DNA of 64,000 nucleotides from Fallopia convolvulus (taxonomy: Eukaryota; Streptophyta; Magnoliopsida; Caryophyllales; Polygonaceae), in contig OZ024728.1 of the NCBI GenBank assembly GCA_964016875.1, forward strand, positions 7,304,272-7,368,271, written 5' to 3'. The position numbers and the translations under genes are program-made. The notes below the pieces were generated by a model that made no database searches, was not told the DNA's origin, and saw only the letters and a list, made by a program, of their open reading frames with translations. Shown here piece after piece: positions 11,471 through 21,976 of this stretch. The first letter of the stretch is position 1; each line of letters opens with the position of its first letter.

Positions 11471-12288
11471 ACTAGTGATGATGCCCATGCATGCGCACAT
11501 GACTATTTTTTTTGTACAGATATATTAAGATATTTTATATTTTTAATTATACCATTTCCATGCTCGTATATTTATCTTAATTTATTTTATAAAATTTTTA
11601 AACGCGTTTAATGGTGCAAAAATATTTAAAAAGTAAGCATTTGACCATCTTACATTCTTCTTAGATTAAAATTAATAATGTAAATCGAGATTATATGGTT
11701 CCATTTTTAATGTTTGAATATATGGCTATTTTCATAATATGTGGTTAATGTAATTTTTTGAAACTATTGTCCCATATATGTAACAATTAAATTATCTCAC
11801 TTATAATTCTTCCCAAGTACTATAAACCATGTAAATGCAATTAACATACATAAATATAAATAAAAAAACAAATTCTAAATAGTTTAGGTTTTTTTTCTTT
11901 TACTTTCAAGGTTTTTTTCTTTATCATTTGGATAAATAGAGTAGCATAATCTCATTAATATATTTTGGTTCTTATTTGTCAATAGAGTAGCATTGCATTT
12001 TGTACGCTGAAAATTTCTCTTAATATATCTTCTTATCGATGAGAAAATTATACAACAAATTAATTAAACCAAAATAAGTATTTTCTCCTTTCACAAATTT
12101 AATTTACCCCGAATTTGAAATTTTTTGAAAATGGGTAACAATTTTCTTATTGTTTCCTTAAGTTTGAATTGCTATCGTCATTAGTTACCTAATACATTTG
12201 CAACATATATCCTTTGGTTTATAAAAAAATTCAACCTAATCTTATTTTTCACTTGATTATCTTTCACATTGCTACCTTATTCTTTTAT

Positions 12289-12474
12289 CGGTTTTTCTAT
12301 CCTATGCCCTTAGGGCATAGGTTAAGAGTACTAGTTATAGAAACTAAAACCCTAAAAGGAAATTAATGAACCCTAAGAAAATAATCAAAATAATTCTATA
12401 TAATATAATTCAACAAATCATTTCCATTTTAAGGTTCTTAACCTATGCCCTTGGGGCATAGGTTAGAAAAATCG
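12289..12474. mobile_element. 186-bp Mutator-type MITE with self-palindromic terminal repeats
   Basis: It begins CGGTTTTTCTATCC and ends in the near reverse complement GGTTAGAAAAATCG. It is flanked by a perfect 9-bp duplication TTCTTTTAT (12280-12288 and 12475-12483). Each terminal repeat contains its own palindrome: CCTATGCCC-TTA-GGGCATAGG near 12300-12320 and ACCTATGCCC-TTG-GGGCATAGGT near 12441-12463. The interior is about 110 bp of AT-rich sequence without coding potential. The 9-bp duplication points to Mutator-like mobilisation. Confidence 0.82.
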
Positions 12475-13481
12475 TTCTTTTATTATAGTTTAGAGGCTAA
12501 AACCATTTACAAATTACTAAAAATAGCGCATGAATTACATACGACCAAGGATGGAGCTTAAAACATTTTCCAACAATTATATGCACAATATATATGATAA
12601 AGTAATTCACACATTATGCAATAAAACATACATATGGTTATTATCTTGGTGTATTGGCCAACAAAGATACTGGTTCAAACTAAATATGGTCATCAATACC
12701 ATTTAGGAATAGTATGAAAAAGAGGTTGGACATTGTAGAGGATGTAGTACATGTTTGAGTTTTGAGTTGTTGTTCGTCTTGTGTACCTCAAATTATGATA
12801 CAACATAGAGTTTTTTCTTTGTTCTTCTAATGATCCTCCGAGATCCCTTTTTTTAATTTCACTACATAAAGATGGTTTGAGGGGGGAATGAATTAATTTT
12901 TTTATAGGATTTAAAAAATAAGCGTTAGATTTGAGTGTAAGTGTTGTACGAAATTTTAATTATTCAAATCTTAACTTTCTTTGATTTATTATGAAATGCA
13001 AACATCATAAACATTGAGTTAAAGAAATATTTTGATTTAATATGAATGAAAACATAATATATACAAAAAATGTTTCTCAATTGTCATAGATTTTTCTTCA
13101 TTTTAAGCTTCTTATCTCATATAATAAAATGGATTTATTTTGCAAATGAGAAAATTATACTTAACTTTAAAATTATGGTGGTAAATGTTTATATGAAAAA
13201 TGTCTATAAAATTATACCATATCGATTTGAATAGTAATTTTTTGATTTGTACACAATCACCATAACCACCGAGTTAGGAAAAAAACCTTTGCTTTATATG
13301 AAATGAAAAATATACACAAAATATTTCTTAATTATGATAAGTGTTTGATTGTTAAATTTTTTTATGATGATAATAAGATAGAAGATACATGTGGGGAAAT
13401 AAACTTACAAATAAAGAAATTAATAAGTAGATAGATAAATGTCATTTGAAGAATAAAAATGAACTAAAAATAGTACACTAA

Positions 13482-13556
13482 GAAGATTTGAACCAATGAC
13501 ATATGGGTTGATGGGAAAGAACTCTCACCAGTCACCACTAAGCTACACATAACTTT
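13482..13556 (-). other. tRNA-like fossil in Helitron-like element 1
   Basis: On the minus strand an A-box-like word (GTGTAGCTTAGTGGTGACTGG) is followed about 40 bp later by a B-box-like word (GGTTCAAATC). It is the inverted partner of the copy at 14365-14435. The cloverleaf is not intact enough for a functional tRNA, and I cannot assign an anticodon. Confidence 0.45.
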
Positions 13557-13637
13557 TTTTTGCCAATAGTAATTATATAGGAATTATTGTGAGCATAGTT
13601 AATGAAAGCAATAAATGGTGGCAAAACCCATATAAGA

Positions 13638-14285
13638 TTTTCAAAATTCGTATAACAATCAATACTAGAAAAACAACCAACATTTTAACAACATACGACA
13701 TTTTTTTTTATTACAACCATATAACAAAATAAACCCTCCAAATAGAACTTGTAAATTCAATTAGAGCTGTCCAAAGCTGACCCGACTTGAAAAATCGATC
13801 CAAATCGTCCAAAAATTTTAGGGTCAAGACTCGAAAATCTGAACCTGAAATCCAAAATAAACTGAACCCGATAGACCCAAAACCCGTTGGGTTGACCCGA
13901 TTTGTTATATTTTTAGAATATATATAATATATTTTGAAAATTATAATATATTTATTATTAAATTATATAAAATAATAAATTATTATTAAATATTATATTT
14001 TGAATAAAATAACATTTTAATAATTGTAAAAAATTCAATTTTCTTAACCTGTTGAAAATTATAATATATGTTTATGATTTTGGGTTTCAAAAACAATTTC
14101 GGTTAGTTTGATTTATGATGGGAGATTAGTTTTAGATTGTATGGATCAAATTTATTTCAAATATCTTTAACGGATCAATGATATTTTAAATCTTTACAAA
14201 TTTCGTTCATCGGAATGTTGTTAATGTAAAATAAAAAAAATCAAAATTTACAATAATCTAGTGTAGGGCACGGGTATTACACTAG
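13638..14285. repeat. Spacer between the two inverted Helitron-like elements
   Basis: No gene. It contains a stretch of ACCCGAC/ACCCG words (about 13775-13905) common in plant non-autonomous transposons, and ends in a palindrome CTAGTGTA...TACACTAG (about 14258-14285) enclosing GGGCACGGGTAT. That end resembles a Helitron-type terminus and abuts the 5' end of element 2 directly. Confidence 0.4.
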
Positions 14286-16040
14286 TCTTATATACATATA
14301 AGATTAGGTTTTGCCACAGTTTATTGCTCTATATAATTACCATTGACAAAAAACAAGTTAAAAAGTTATATATAGCTTAGTGGTGAGAGTGCTTTCCCAT
14401 GACCTTATAGGTCATTGGTTCAAATATCCATGAAGCCTATTTTTGTTCATTTTATTTTTTTCAATGACACTTATCTACTCATTAATTTTCCTATTTGTTA
14501 GATTATTTTCCCACTTATATTCTATTTTAACTTATATCATAAACTTTTTTTGGCATTCAAAGCCCATCATAATTAATTTTTTTGTGTAAATTTTATTTTC
14601 ATTTTATAATAAATCAAATGTATTTTTTCAACTCAATGGTTATGGTAATTATGTATAAACTAAAAGTTATGATTCAAATTCATATGGTATCATTTTATAC
14701 ATAATTTTTCACATAAAAATACCTACAACCATAATTTTAAAATAAAGTATAATTTTTTCATTTGCAAAGTAATTTCATTTTATCATATGATATAAGAAGC
14801 TTAAAAAATGAATAAAAACCCATGACAATTGAGGAATATGTTTTGTGTGTATTTTGTTTACAATTTATATTAAATTAGATATATTTATTTAACTCAATGG
14901 TTATGGTGATTTTATATAAACCAAAAGTTAAGATTTAAACATATAAGGTATCATTTTTCATTTATTTTTTCATATAAAAAATTTGCATCTATAATTTATT
15001 TTTAAAAAATTTACTTTTTCCAATTGTAATGTAAATCTATAGTATTATAGGATATAGGAAGCTTTAAAATGTAAAAAGCCATCAAAATATAGAAAAAATT
15101 TATTGTGTATGTTTTGTTTTCATTTTATAATAAATAAAAGATATTTTATATTCAATAGTAATGACGATTGTGTATAAACCAAAAGGTTAAGATTCAAATC
15201 CATATGGTATAATTTTATTGATTTTTCATATAAACATCGCAAACATAATTTTAAATTAAAAAAATTTGTTTTCTCATTTGCGGAGTAAATCTATTGAATA
15301 TTTTATATGCGATATGAACTTTAAAAATGAACAAAAAAATTACTTTAATATGCTAAACCAACTATTATGAATCATCATGTTTATGAACTTTTTTTGCTCT
15401 TCGCTTGATTGAAACTATTGCTTTGAATTTTATATAAACACCCAACATCAAAATCCAAAATAAAAACGCTAAATCACACAGAAAAAAATGGCTCAAACGA
15501 CCTCTCAAAATTTATGACCGCTATTTATCAATGATTCATACTTCGTAAATGTTAATTTTCATTAATTTGTGTTATCCCCTCACATTCTCACTTTTGCATC
15601 TCTTTCAAAGAAAATAATTAAAAAATAAAAGAAATTTACAATTGAAAGATGAAATTAACTCTACCTCTGCAAATTTTGTGCATCACATATGCTCCAAACT
15701 ATCGCCTATTTTAAAATCCTATAATTATTTTCAATTCATTTCCCCTCAAACCTACTTTTTATGGTGATAATTAAAAAGAGATCTCGGACAATCCTTAAAA
15801 GCACAAAGAAAAAACTTTGAGCAGCACAATTTGAGGTACATTAGACGAACGACCCAAAACTCAAAACGAGGTACTGGATCTTCTACAACTTCCAACCTCT
15901 CTGTCATACTGAAACGATATTGATGACCATATTTGGTTTAAATCACTATATTTGTTGGTCAATATAGCAAAATAATAACCATGTGTATGTTTAAGGACCG
16001 ATTACTTAGCCCCGTGCGTATGGACGGGCATCACCACTAG
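14286..16040 (+). mobile_element. Helitron-like element 2 (plus strand)
   Basis: It starts TCTTATATAC and ends CACTAG at 16040, followed by T. Just before the end, the hairpin CCCGT-GCGTATGG-ACGGG (about 16010-16028) lies 8 nt from CTAG, as in Helitron 3' ends. The body matches element 1 in inverted orientation, for example the run of similarity at 15660-15995 against 12620-12960. Inside are about three tandem units of ~260 bp (14560-15340) with the anchor CAATGGTTATGG at about 14634 and 14895 and a diverged version near 15155. No protein-coding gene is visible. The base before the start is G, not the expected A, which is a weak point. Confidence 0.58.
14365..14435 (+). other. tRNA-like fossil in Helitron-like element 2
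   Basis: An A-box-like word TAGCTTAGTGGTGAGAG (about 14372-14389) and a B-box-like word GGTTCAAATATCC (14417-14429) stand at tRNA-like spacing. An inverted copy exists in element 1. It may have been captured from a tRNA or a tRNA-derived SINE; the arms do not fold convincingly by eye. Confidence 0.45.
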
Positions 16041-16669
16041 TTAAGTCTAAAAACGAGTAGAATTAAATGGATGTAATATTAAATTTAGATTAATGTTTGA
16101 TATTATATTTCTTAGATATATTAAAATTTTCTTAATTTATGGAGTAATAACTTTTTTTATCTCATTAATTACCAATGATGAATTTTTTACATATATCCTA
16201 AAATTGGGTTAAATATACACGTTCATGGCCAATATGATGCACTGATGCATAAAGCACACACACTTGACAACTATGAGGATTTTCTCGGGCCCACTTTCAT
16301 TGTCAACGATTTGACTCGAAAAATCAATCATCCTTCCGACCTTAAAATTCTGCATGTCCAATAGAGTTAACAGCTTCTAACTAACCGACTAAGGGATTCC
16401 TAACAACCTTGTAACTGATGAACATTCCACGCTCTATTATGAATATGCACAAGCGGTCTTATTTTTTCCCACGCCTCTCCACAATTTACAAAGCCCTCTT
16501 CTTTTTCTTTTTCCCTCAATCTTTTATCTACTCTGCAATCCATTTTCCATTTCTCCTTCCATTTTCTTACTCTGCAACAACCGATTCTTCCTATGATTTC
16601 TTTCTCTCCTCCATTTTCTTACTCTGCAATAACCGATTCTTCCATGATTTCTTTCTCTCGAGGAGGAAT
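16041..16669. other. Intergenic and 5' flank of the next gene, with a 49-bp tandem duplication
   Basis: AT-rich sequence without genes up to about 16400. At about 16559-16656 a unit CCATTTTCTTACTCTGCAA... of roughly 49 bp is present twice in tandem, just before the first ATG of the neighbouring gene. It is pyrimidine-rich and may be a 5' untranslated leader. Confidence 0.5.
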
Positions 16670-18114
16670 GGTTGCTATGCCGTCTGCTATACAGTCTCTG
16701 TCTCAGCCCCCACTGAGACTAGTTTCATTTGCAGATCAAAATCCAACCTATTTTCACCAATTTTCACCGATTTCAACCAAACTTTCAGTTTCAGGTCTTA
16801 TGCAAGTCACAAAATTTTCACCGATTTCATTTTCGGCGGCTAATTCTGATAATGTCTACGAATCCAATTTCAGCCGAAAGGGTGAATCCAGGCCTGAAAT
16901 TGGTGAACCAAATACTGAACCCAGTGGCCCAAATTGGCCCAGTCTTTCTGAACCCATTCTTGAACTTAAACCAGAACCCAGTCTTGAAATAGGCGGCCCA
17001 AATTGGCCTAGTCTTGCTGAACCCATTCTTGAACGTAGGCATGACAATGGGTCGGGTCGGGTGCGGGTGGACTACTTCCACCATCCGACCCGCGGTTGTA
17101 AACCGCCCACCCAACCCGGTATTTTCACCCAACGGGTTCCACCCGAAACCGACCCACCCAAAACCAGTCGGTTTTCGGGTCGGTCGGTTTTTTTTTGCTG
17201 CTATAAAAAGTTAAAATTTTTATTTTTAATTCATAAATTAACCTTACGTTTATTTGCTCAACGGGTCAACCGATGACCTGTAAAAAATAAACTAAAATTA
17301 ACGGGTCAACCGATGACCCGTAAACAAAATAAACTAAAATTTAAACCTATTTATATAGGGCCTACCCATTGGATCAGACAAAAAATAGATTTAACTAGAA
17401 GTCTCAAAGTCCATCTCTATGGTCAGACTTCAAATACTTAACCCTCTCCTCCTCTCCTTTCCTTTTTTATAAGCTCCTCTTCTCCTTTCCTTCTACCAAT
17501 TTTCCGATGTGGGACAAAAAACCGGGTGATCGGGTCGGGTGGTCGGGTCGGGTGATCGGGTCGGGTCGGGTGAGGCTATACCCGAAACCGTACCCGCTCC
17601 ATCACCCGCTCACCCGAAACCCGTTTTTAATCGGTTTTTTCGGTTTTTTTTTGGGTCGGTTTTTCGGGTACCCATCGGGTGCGGGTGAAATTGCCAAGCC
17701 TACCTAAACCTAGTCCCAACAAATCGGTGGAGAAAGCCAATCCCAGTCCAATTGATCTCACCCAAGTCCCACAAACCGGTTTAATTTTAACCAAAACAGC
17801 CAAAATAGACAAGGTAGGTTTTAGTTGACTTAAATTGTTTTATACATTTTTATTATTGTACAAATTTAACATGTTCTGGTGCCTTTTTTTTACAGGGGTG
17901 GGTCAAAGATTTCACTAAGTTCATGTCAAAATCACTTTTCTTAGCCTATCTCGCTTTTGTTAGTGGAGTGTTGATCAATGAGCTCAACAAACCCGAAAAC
18001 AGCAGGAGGACAAAGTTGGTGACATCTTGGGCAATGAAATGCATAGAAATGGTGGCCCAAGAAGAGGAAAAATCAGTGGCCCAGGAAGAGGAAAAATCAA
18101 ACAAGAAGGATTGA
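16670..18114 (+). pseudogene. Plant gene of unknown function, exon 1 interrupted by a hAT-like insertion
   Basis: The reading frame from ATG 16670 starts MVAMPSAIQSLSQPPLR, a Ser-rich stretch that could be a plastid transit peptide. A proline-rich part follows, with the unit GPNWPSL(S/A)EPILE twice. At about 17037 a transposon-like insertion enters the frame. Beyond it, the exon resumes in an open frame (about 17702-17811: PKPSPNKSVEKANPSPIDL) and ends at a clean donor AAG|GTAGGT. A second exon (17897-18114) after TTTTTTACAG encodes GWVKDFTKFMSKSLFLAYLAFVSGVLINELNK, a possible membrane segment, and ends in Glu/Lys-rich repeats QEEEKS. The gene structure is convincing, but I do not recognise the family. 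With the insertion in place the frame stops at 17274 unless the insert is spliced out. Confidence 0.55.
17037..17702. mobile_element. hAT-like non-autonomous element rich in GGGTCGGGT words
   Basis: The left end reads TAGGCATGACAATGGG and the right end, reversed, TAGGCTTGGCAATTTC, so the termini are imperfect inverted repeats of the TAGG-CTGGCAA type seen in many plant hAT elements. The interior is full of CCCGACCC/GGGTCGGGT words on both strands and has no transposase. The flanking 8-mers (CTTGAACG and CCTAAACC) agree at only 5 of 8 positions, so the target duplication is uncertain. It lies within the first exon of the surrounding gene. Confidence 0.5.
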
Positions 18115-19070
18115 CTTTCTCCATCTTGTGACATTCTTCTGTATAGATATGGTGACATCAAACAGGAAGAGGAAATGCATAGATACGGTGACATCTTTTA
18201 TGGTTTTATGATGAGGACAATATTATGGTGACATCTTGTATGCATCTTGTATGGTTTTACGGTGACATCTTGTATGTCATCTTGTATTCGTTCAATCATA
18301 GATATGGGCTTGCTTGCGAGGTTATTTTGTGTTGTCATACAACATAAAATCATCACTGGTTCAAAACCACAAGAAGCAAATTTCATACAACCTCATCAGC
18401 TGTCCATACTCTTGTACAACTTGTTCCCAACTTTGAACTCTCTCGGTTTCTATCTTCAACTGGCTGCTCTTCAGTGCAAAGTACTTGTCCCACATTCCAC
18501 AAAAATTCCGTGACCTGGACAACCCATTCGTCCTTCATACCATTACAAAGAAAAGAGGACAACTACATTATTCACTACCCTCTATGTACACTACTATCAA
18601 TCCAGAAATTGCAAGAAAAATGAGAAAGAGATTGACATTTGTTTAGTTATCAGACATTACCTTAATGACTCAATGAGTTTAATTGTGATTTATAATGAGA
18701 GCGACAGTCACACATCGGTTCTTTATACATTAAACACACATTTGATCACACCAGAGTTTTATATTTTCGAATTTAAACTAGAAAAATGTACAATTCCATT
18801 TCAAAAACATATTTGATCATATAGGTGTATACGTTGTAGCCTTGTAGAATGAGAGTCGATCACAATTGTATCTTTTCTTTTACTTGTATCTATTAGGGCA
18901 TATTGTTAGAAAAATCAATCTTTTTTAACAATAAAATCTTCTACCTTGATTTGTTTATTATTTTTAAGTTTGTTTTTTAATCCGATTATTATAACGATGG
19001 TTCTGAACGTACAATTCTTTTTGGTAGGAGGTTCTGAACAATTTTAAATACAAAGAGTAAATTAATTAAG
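18115..19070. other. 3' flank and intergenic region with short repeats
   Basis: Immediately after the stop codon the word GGTGACATC(TTGTATG) recurs several times (about 18122-18275), giving a small irregular tandem array that is probably part of the 3' untranslated region. The remainder to 19070 is AT-rich and shows no gene. The ORFs here are not supported by composition or homology. Confidence 0.5.
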
Positions 19071-20789
19071 ATGGCGTTGGCTTGCAAATCCAGTCAATTA
19101 TTTGCGTGCCCAATTGCAGTTGAATCTCATCGTCCTCCCTCATCTTTGAATCTCATCAGATTGAGCCCTAATCTCCGCCTGTCCCTCAAATGCACCGCCA
19201 TCAATTTCAACTTGAAACCCTCGAAATCCAAAATACCCAACGACGAGTTGGATATCCACGTCCAACCAAATTATGAAGATCCTCCTCCGATTTGGATTTG
19301 GGTTAAAAAGTGTGCAACTGGACTAGTCATGTTGGCGGTGTTGTTCATGTCCGCCCCGGTTTGTTCCTGGGCGGCCGAGCTTTCCCATCGACTTCATCTT
19401 CCTATTCTTCTTCGTCTTCTCCGACTCTGTCTTCTTTGCCTTTGCGGAGCAGCAGTTCCAGGGAAGGTTATGATGATCAGCCGGAGGATATTAAATTTTC
19501 CAAGCTTGGTACTTTTATTAATGTTGTGATGCCGATTCTTGTGGCCTCTTCCTTGCTCTTTTACGCTGTTTGCATTGTCTTATGTGCCGGGGAAGGTTGT
19601 CTCTTTGTATGGGAAACAATAACCTATCAAATTGCTTTGGCTGATTGGGAGAAGACGAGTGTGCTAAAGCTTCAGGTAGGAAATCATTTATTTAAGCATA
19701 ATTTAAGGTTAGGTGTTACATTACATTACATTAATTAATTAATGGGTTATATAAGTTACTAGTTAGGATGATGATGATGATGATGATGCATGTATACTTA
19801 AAATGTATGTTTTTAGGTTGGACTTTTGGGCACAACGAGGTCACTTCAAAGAGATCTTAATCGCATAGCTAAAACTGCTCGTACATCCACGACTAAGGGT
19901 CTAATCCATATGCTGGAAAGTAAGGCTAATAATATGTCATGAATTTATGGTCAAAGTAATATTTATTCGTCGTTGCGTTACAGCATATATATAGAGAGAG
20001 AGCCATACCATATATTTATCTGTTACATGCATGTTTCAGACACAACGCTTGCTTTGATGCGCCATCCAAATTACTGTATTTCAGCTTATTCATGTGTAAG
20101 TTGAAAATTAAACCTGGTTTTTTTCTCTATCTATGTACTACTATACGTAGTATAATCTTGTTGATTGAAGCATATTTTATCTGCTGTGTTCCCGTAACTA
20201 ATTGATTACCATAGGCACATTTCAAGAGAAGCATTAAGGAGGGCGAAAAACAATTCGATCGATTATCCATTGAAGAACGAGCGAAATTCAACGAGGAGAC
20301 TCTTGTTAATGTGAATAACATACTAACACACCAACGCACTAGTAGCTTGCCAACCCATGGGCTCAACAATGAGTACATAGTTGTAAGTGTCGATTGCTTC
20401 TCTTTCTTTTTTTGTTCAAAAATAAGAGAATTTTTTCTTACTATATTAATATTCCCTTTTTGTGTTTTACTATTTAAGGTTGCAATATTGGTGGCTATTC
20501 AAGGGAATCATAAAATGCCCACCATCAAAGGAACTGAAGACTTGAAAAATGCATTGCAAAAACTCAAATTGATCACTACAACTAGTCAAATAAGGGTAAG
20601 GAAAATATTCTAGTACAAAAGATATATTGAAGCAAATTGAAATATTGCAAGTTCAAGAAAGTCATACATATATCTCGTTGATGATATCTCTTGCAGGCTG
20701 TTGAGGTTCTATGGACACCACAAGCCGATAATGACAAGCTATCAAAGGAACAACTTGTTAAAGATTATCCACACTTGGTGTCTTTATAG
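19071..20789 (+). pseudogene. FLAP1/DUF1517-family chloroplast protein gene with a frameshift in exon 1
   Basis: Exons at 19071-19675, 19817-19919, 20040-20095, 20215-20382, 20479-20595 and 20697-20789 have GT-AG borders and splice in frame. The product starts with a transit-peptide-like region, then a membrane segment (GLVMLAVLFMSAPVCSWA). A Ser-rich linker, a second membrane segment (FINVVMPILVASSLLFYAVCIVLC) and the DUF1517 domain follow, with conserved stretches SVLKLQVGLLGTTRSLQRDLNRIA, RHPNYCIS, SIEERAKFNEETLVNVNNI, NEYIVVAILVA and AVEVLWTPQ. FLAP1 of Arabidopsis is a chloroplast membrane protein in acclimation to fluctuating light. Near 19365-19380 the frame changes from SWAAE to GGRAFPSTSSS: the two halves are in different frames, and the Gly-rich linker seems shortened. 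A net loss of 3n+1 bases would explain this. All splice sites downstream are intact. It is either a recent pseudogene or a sequence error. Confidence 0.72.
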
Positions 20790-20939
20790 AAGGATCGAGG
20801 AACACCTCCGTGTATTCAATGTTACGCACCCTATAGACCTTGTTTTTGTTATTCTAGACTTCTTATTAGTAAGATTACTCGCTAGATTTTAATGACATAT
20901 GAAGTGGATGACAGTTTGTGCACTCCACTTGTTCCACAA

Positions 20940-21219
20940 AATATTTCAAACTGTTACTTGGTGAATTCAATTCATACACTCTGGCTGAAATAGTACGTTC
21001 TAAGTGGTGATAATTCAATTCATAAACTCTCAAAGATTCAATCTCTCAATCACCACAAAAAATTCTCAACAATGTCTCCATCTAAGATCAATCTAACTGC
21101 CTTCACCTAAGAAGATATCGTTAATGCGTCCCTTTCTTCCAAAGCCCCCACTACTTCTATCTCGATCGACTCGCTTGATGATGTCGCCGATGCGGCAAAG
21201 GAGGTGGAAGTTTAACAAC
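20940..21219 (+). mobile_element. Possible 5' (gag leader) end of a deleted copia element
   Basis: After the leader-like phrase AATCACCACAAAAAATTCTCAACA a short frame begins MSPSKINLTAFT, followed by a stop and further residues to 21215. It sits directly before a copia RNase H remnant, as if most of the element had been deleted. Recognition is weak. Confidence 0.3.
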
Positions 21220-21535
21220 TGAATTTGCAGTTTTCTCGGTTGTTATGTAAATTGGGTATGCTTGGAATTTTACAATCCATGTGAGATGTGACAACCAAGC
21301 GACAGTTCACATTGCTAGGAAATCATGTGTGCAATGGAATGACTAAGCATATGGATCTGACTATCACTTCATTGGATATAAGCTTCAAGAAGGCATGAAT
21401 TCTATTTCATATGAGCCCACAAACTCTCAATTTTTAGATGTCTTGACCAAGAGTTAATTAGGCCCTCATCAATCTTAAGTTTTGAGCAAGTTAAAGTTGG
21501 TTTTACCACCTTTAATGTGAGTAGGGAGTGTTGGA
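21220..21535 (+). mobile_element. Ty1-copia RNase H remnant and start of 3' LTR
   Basis: Translated with frame changes and stops, this region shows the C-terminal copia RNase H pattern: LQFSRLLCKLG, then CDNQATVHIA, then TKHMDLT. A purine-rich GAGTAGGGAG follows near 21518 and then TGTTGGAGTTACATGTTGGAC, a typical start of a copia LTR. It is heavily decayed. Confidence 0.65.
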
Positions 21536-21976
21536 GTTACATGTTGGACATGGGTTTTATCTTAGATTTGTTCGTTTACTTTTCACAGTCGTCTCTTGTG
21601 TTTAGTTGGTTTGTTCATTTCCTTTTCTAATGCAATGCATGTCATGATAAGTTTTACCAGGAATTCTAATTCCATGGACAATGTAGTTCCTACTTAGTAT
21701 TTTAAGTAAACAGTTCCCCCTTAGCAAAAGCATTTCTAAGATGATTTAAACAACGTATCTCTCAGAATGTATACTTCCCCTTTTGGCACCATCAAAAAGT
21801 GAAATGCAATAAACGAGAAAGCAATAGGAACACACATTCAAACTAAAATCCATCCATTACTTCGGCATAATTTGTACATGATGGAACTTACAAAAAATTA
21901 CATAAAGAGGAGGAGAGAGAGAGAGAGGGGGAACAAAAGAGGACAAGATCATGGATGTTGGTCGTAGTTTGACATG
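21536..21976. repeat. Decayed copia LTR/internal sequence
   Basis: This is non-coding and resembles the LTR of the preceding copia relic. It includes a phrase near 21760-21800 (ATACTTCCCCTTTTGGCACCATC) often seen in copia internal regions, and a GA-rich tract at about 21908-21932. Confidence 0.4.

Larger units (their letters stand above)
11472..13637 (-). mobile_element. Helitron-like element 1 (minus strand)
   Basis: On the minus strand it begins TCTTATATGGG at 13637, preceded by A, and ends GGGCATCATCACTAG at 11472, followed by T. This fits the Helitron rules: 5' TC, 3' CTRR, insertion between A and T, no target duplication. Most of it (about 12615-13637) is an inverted homologue of Helitron-like element 2. 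The segment 11476-12610 has no counterpart there and carries a nested MITE (12289-12474). No Rep/helicase gene is present, so it is non-autonomous. The 3' hairpin is decayed in this copy. AT content is very high. Confidence 0.6.

Noticed and set aside
14365..14435. Functional tRNA gene
   Set aside because: The boxes are present, but the stems and anticodon arm cannot be completed by eye, and the sequence is inside a transposon-like repeat.
16827..17276. Both-strand ORFs in the GGGTCGGGT region
   Set aside because: They are low-complexity frames of the inserted element read through the gene exon.
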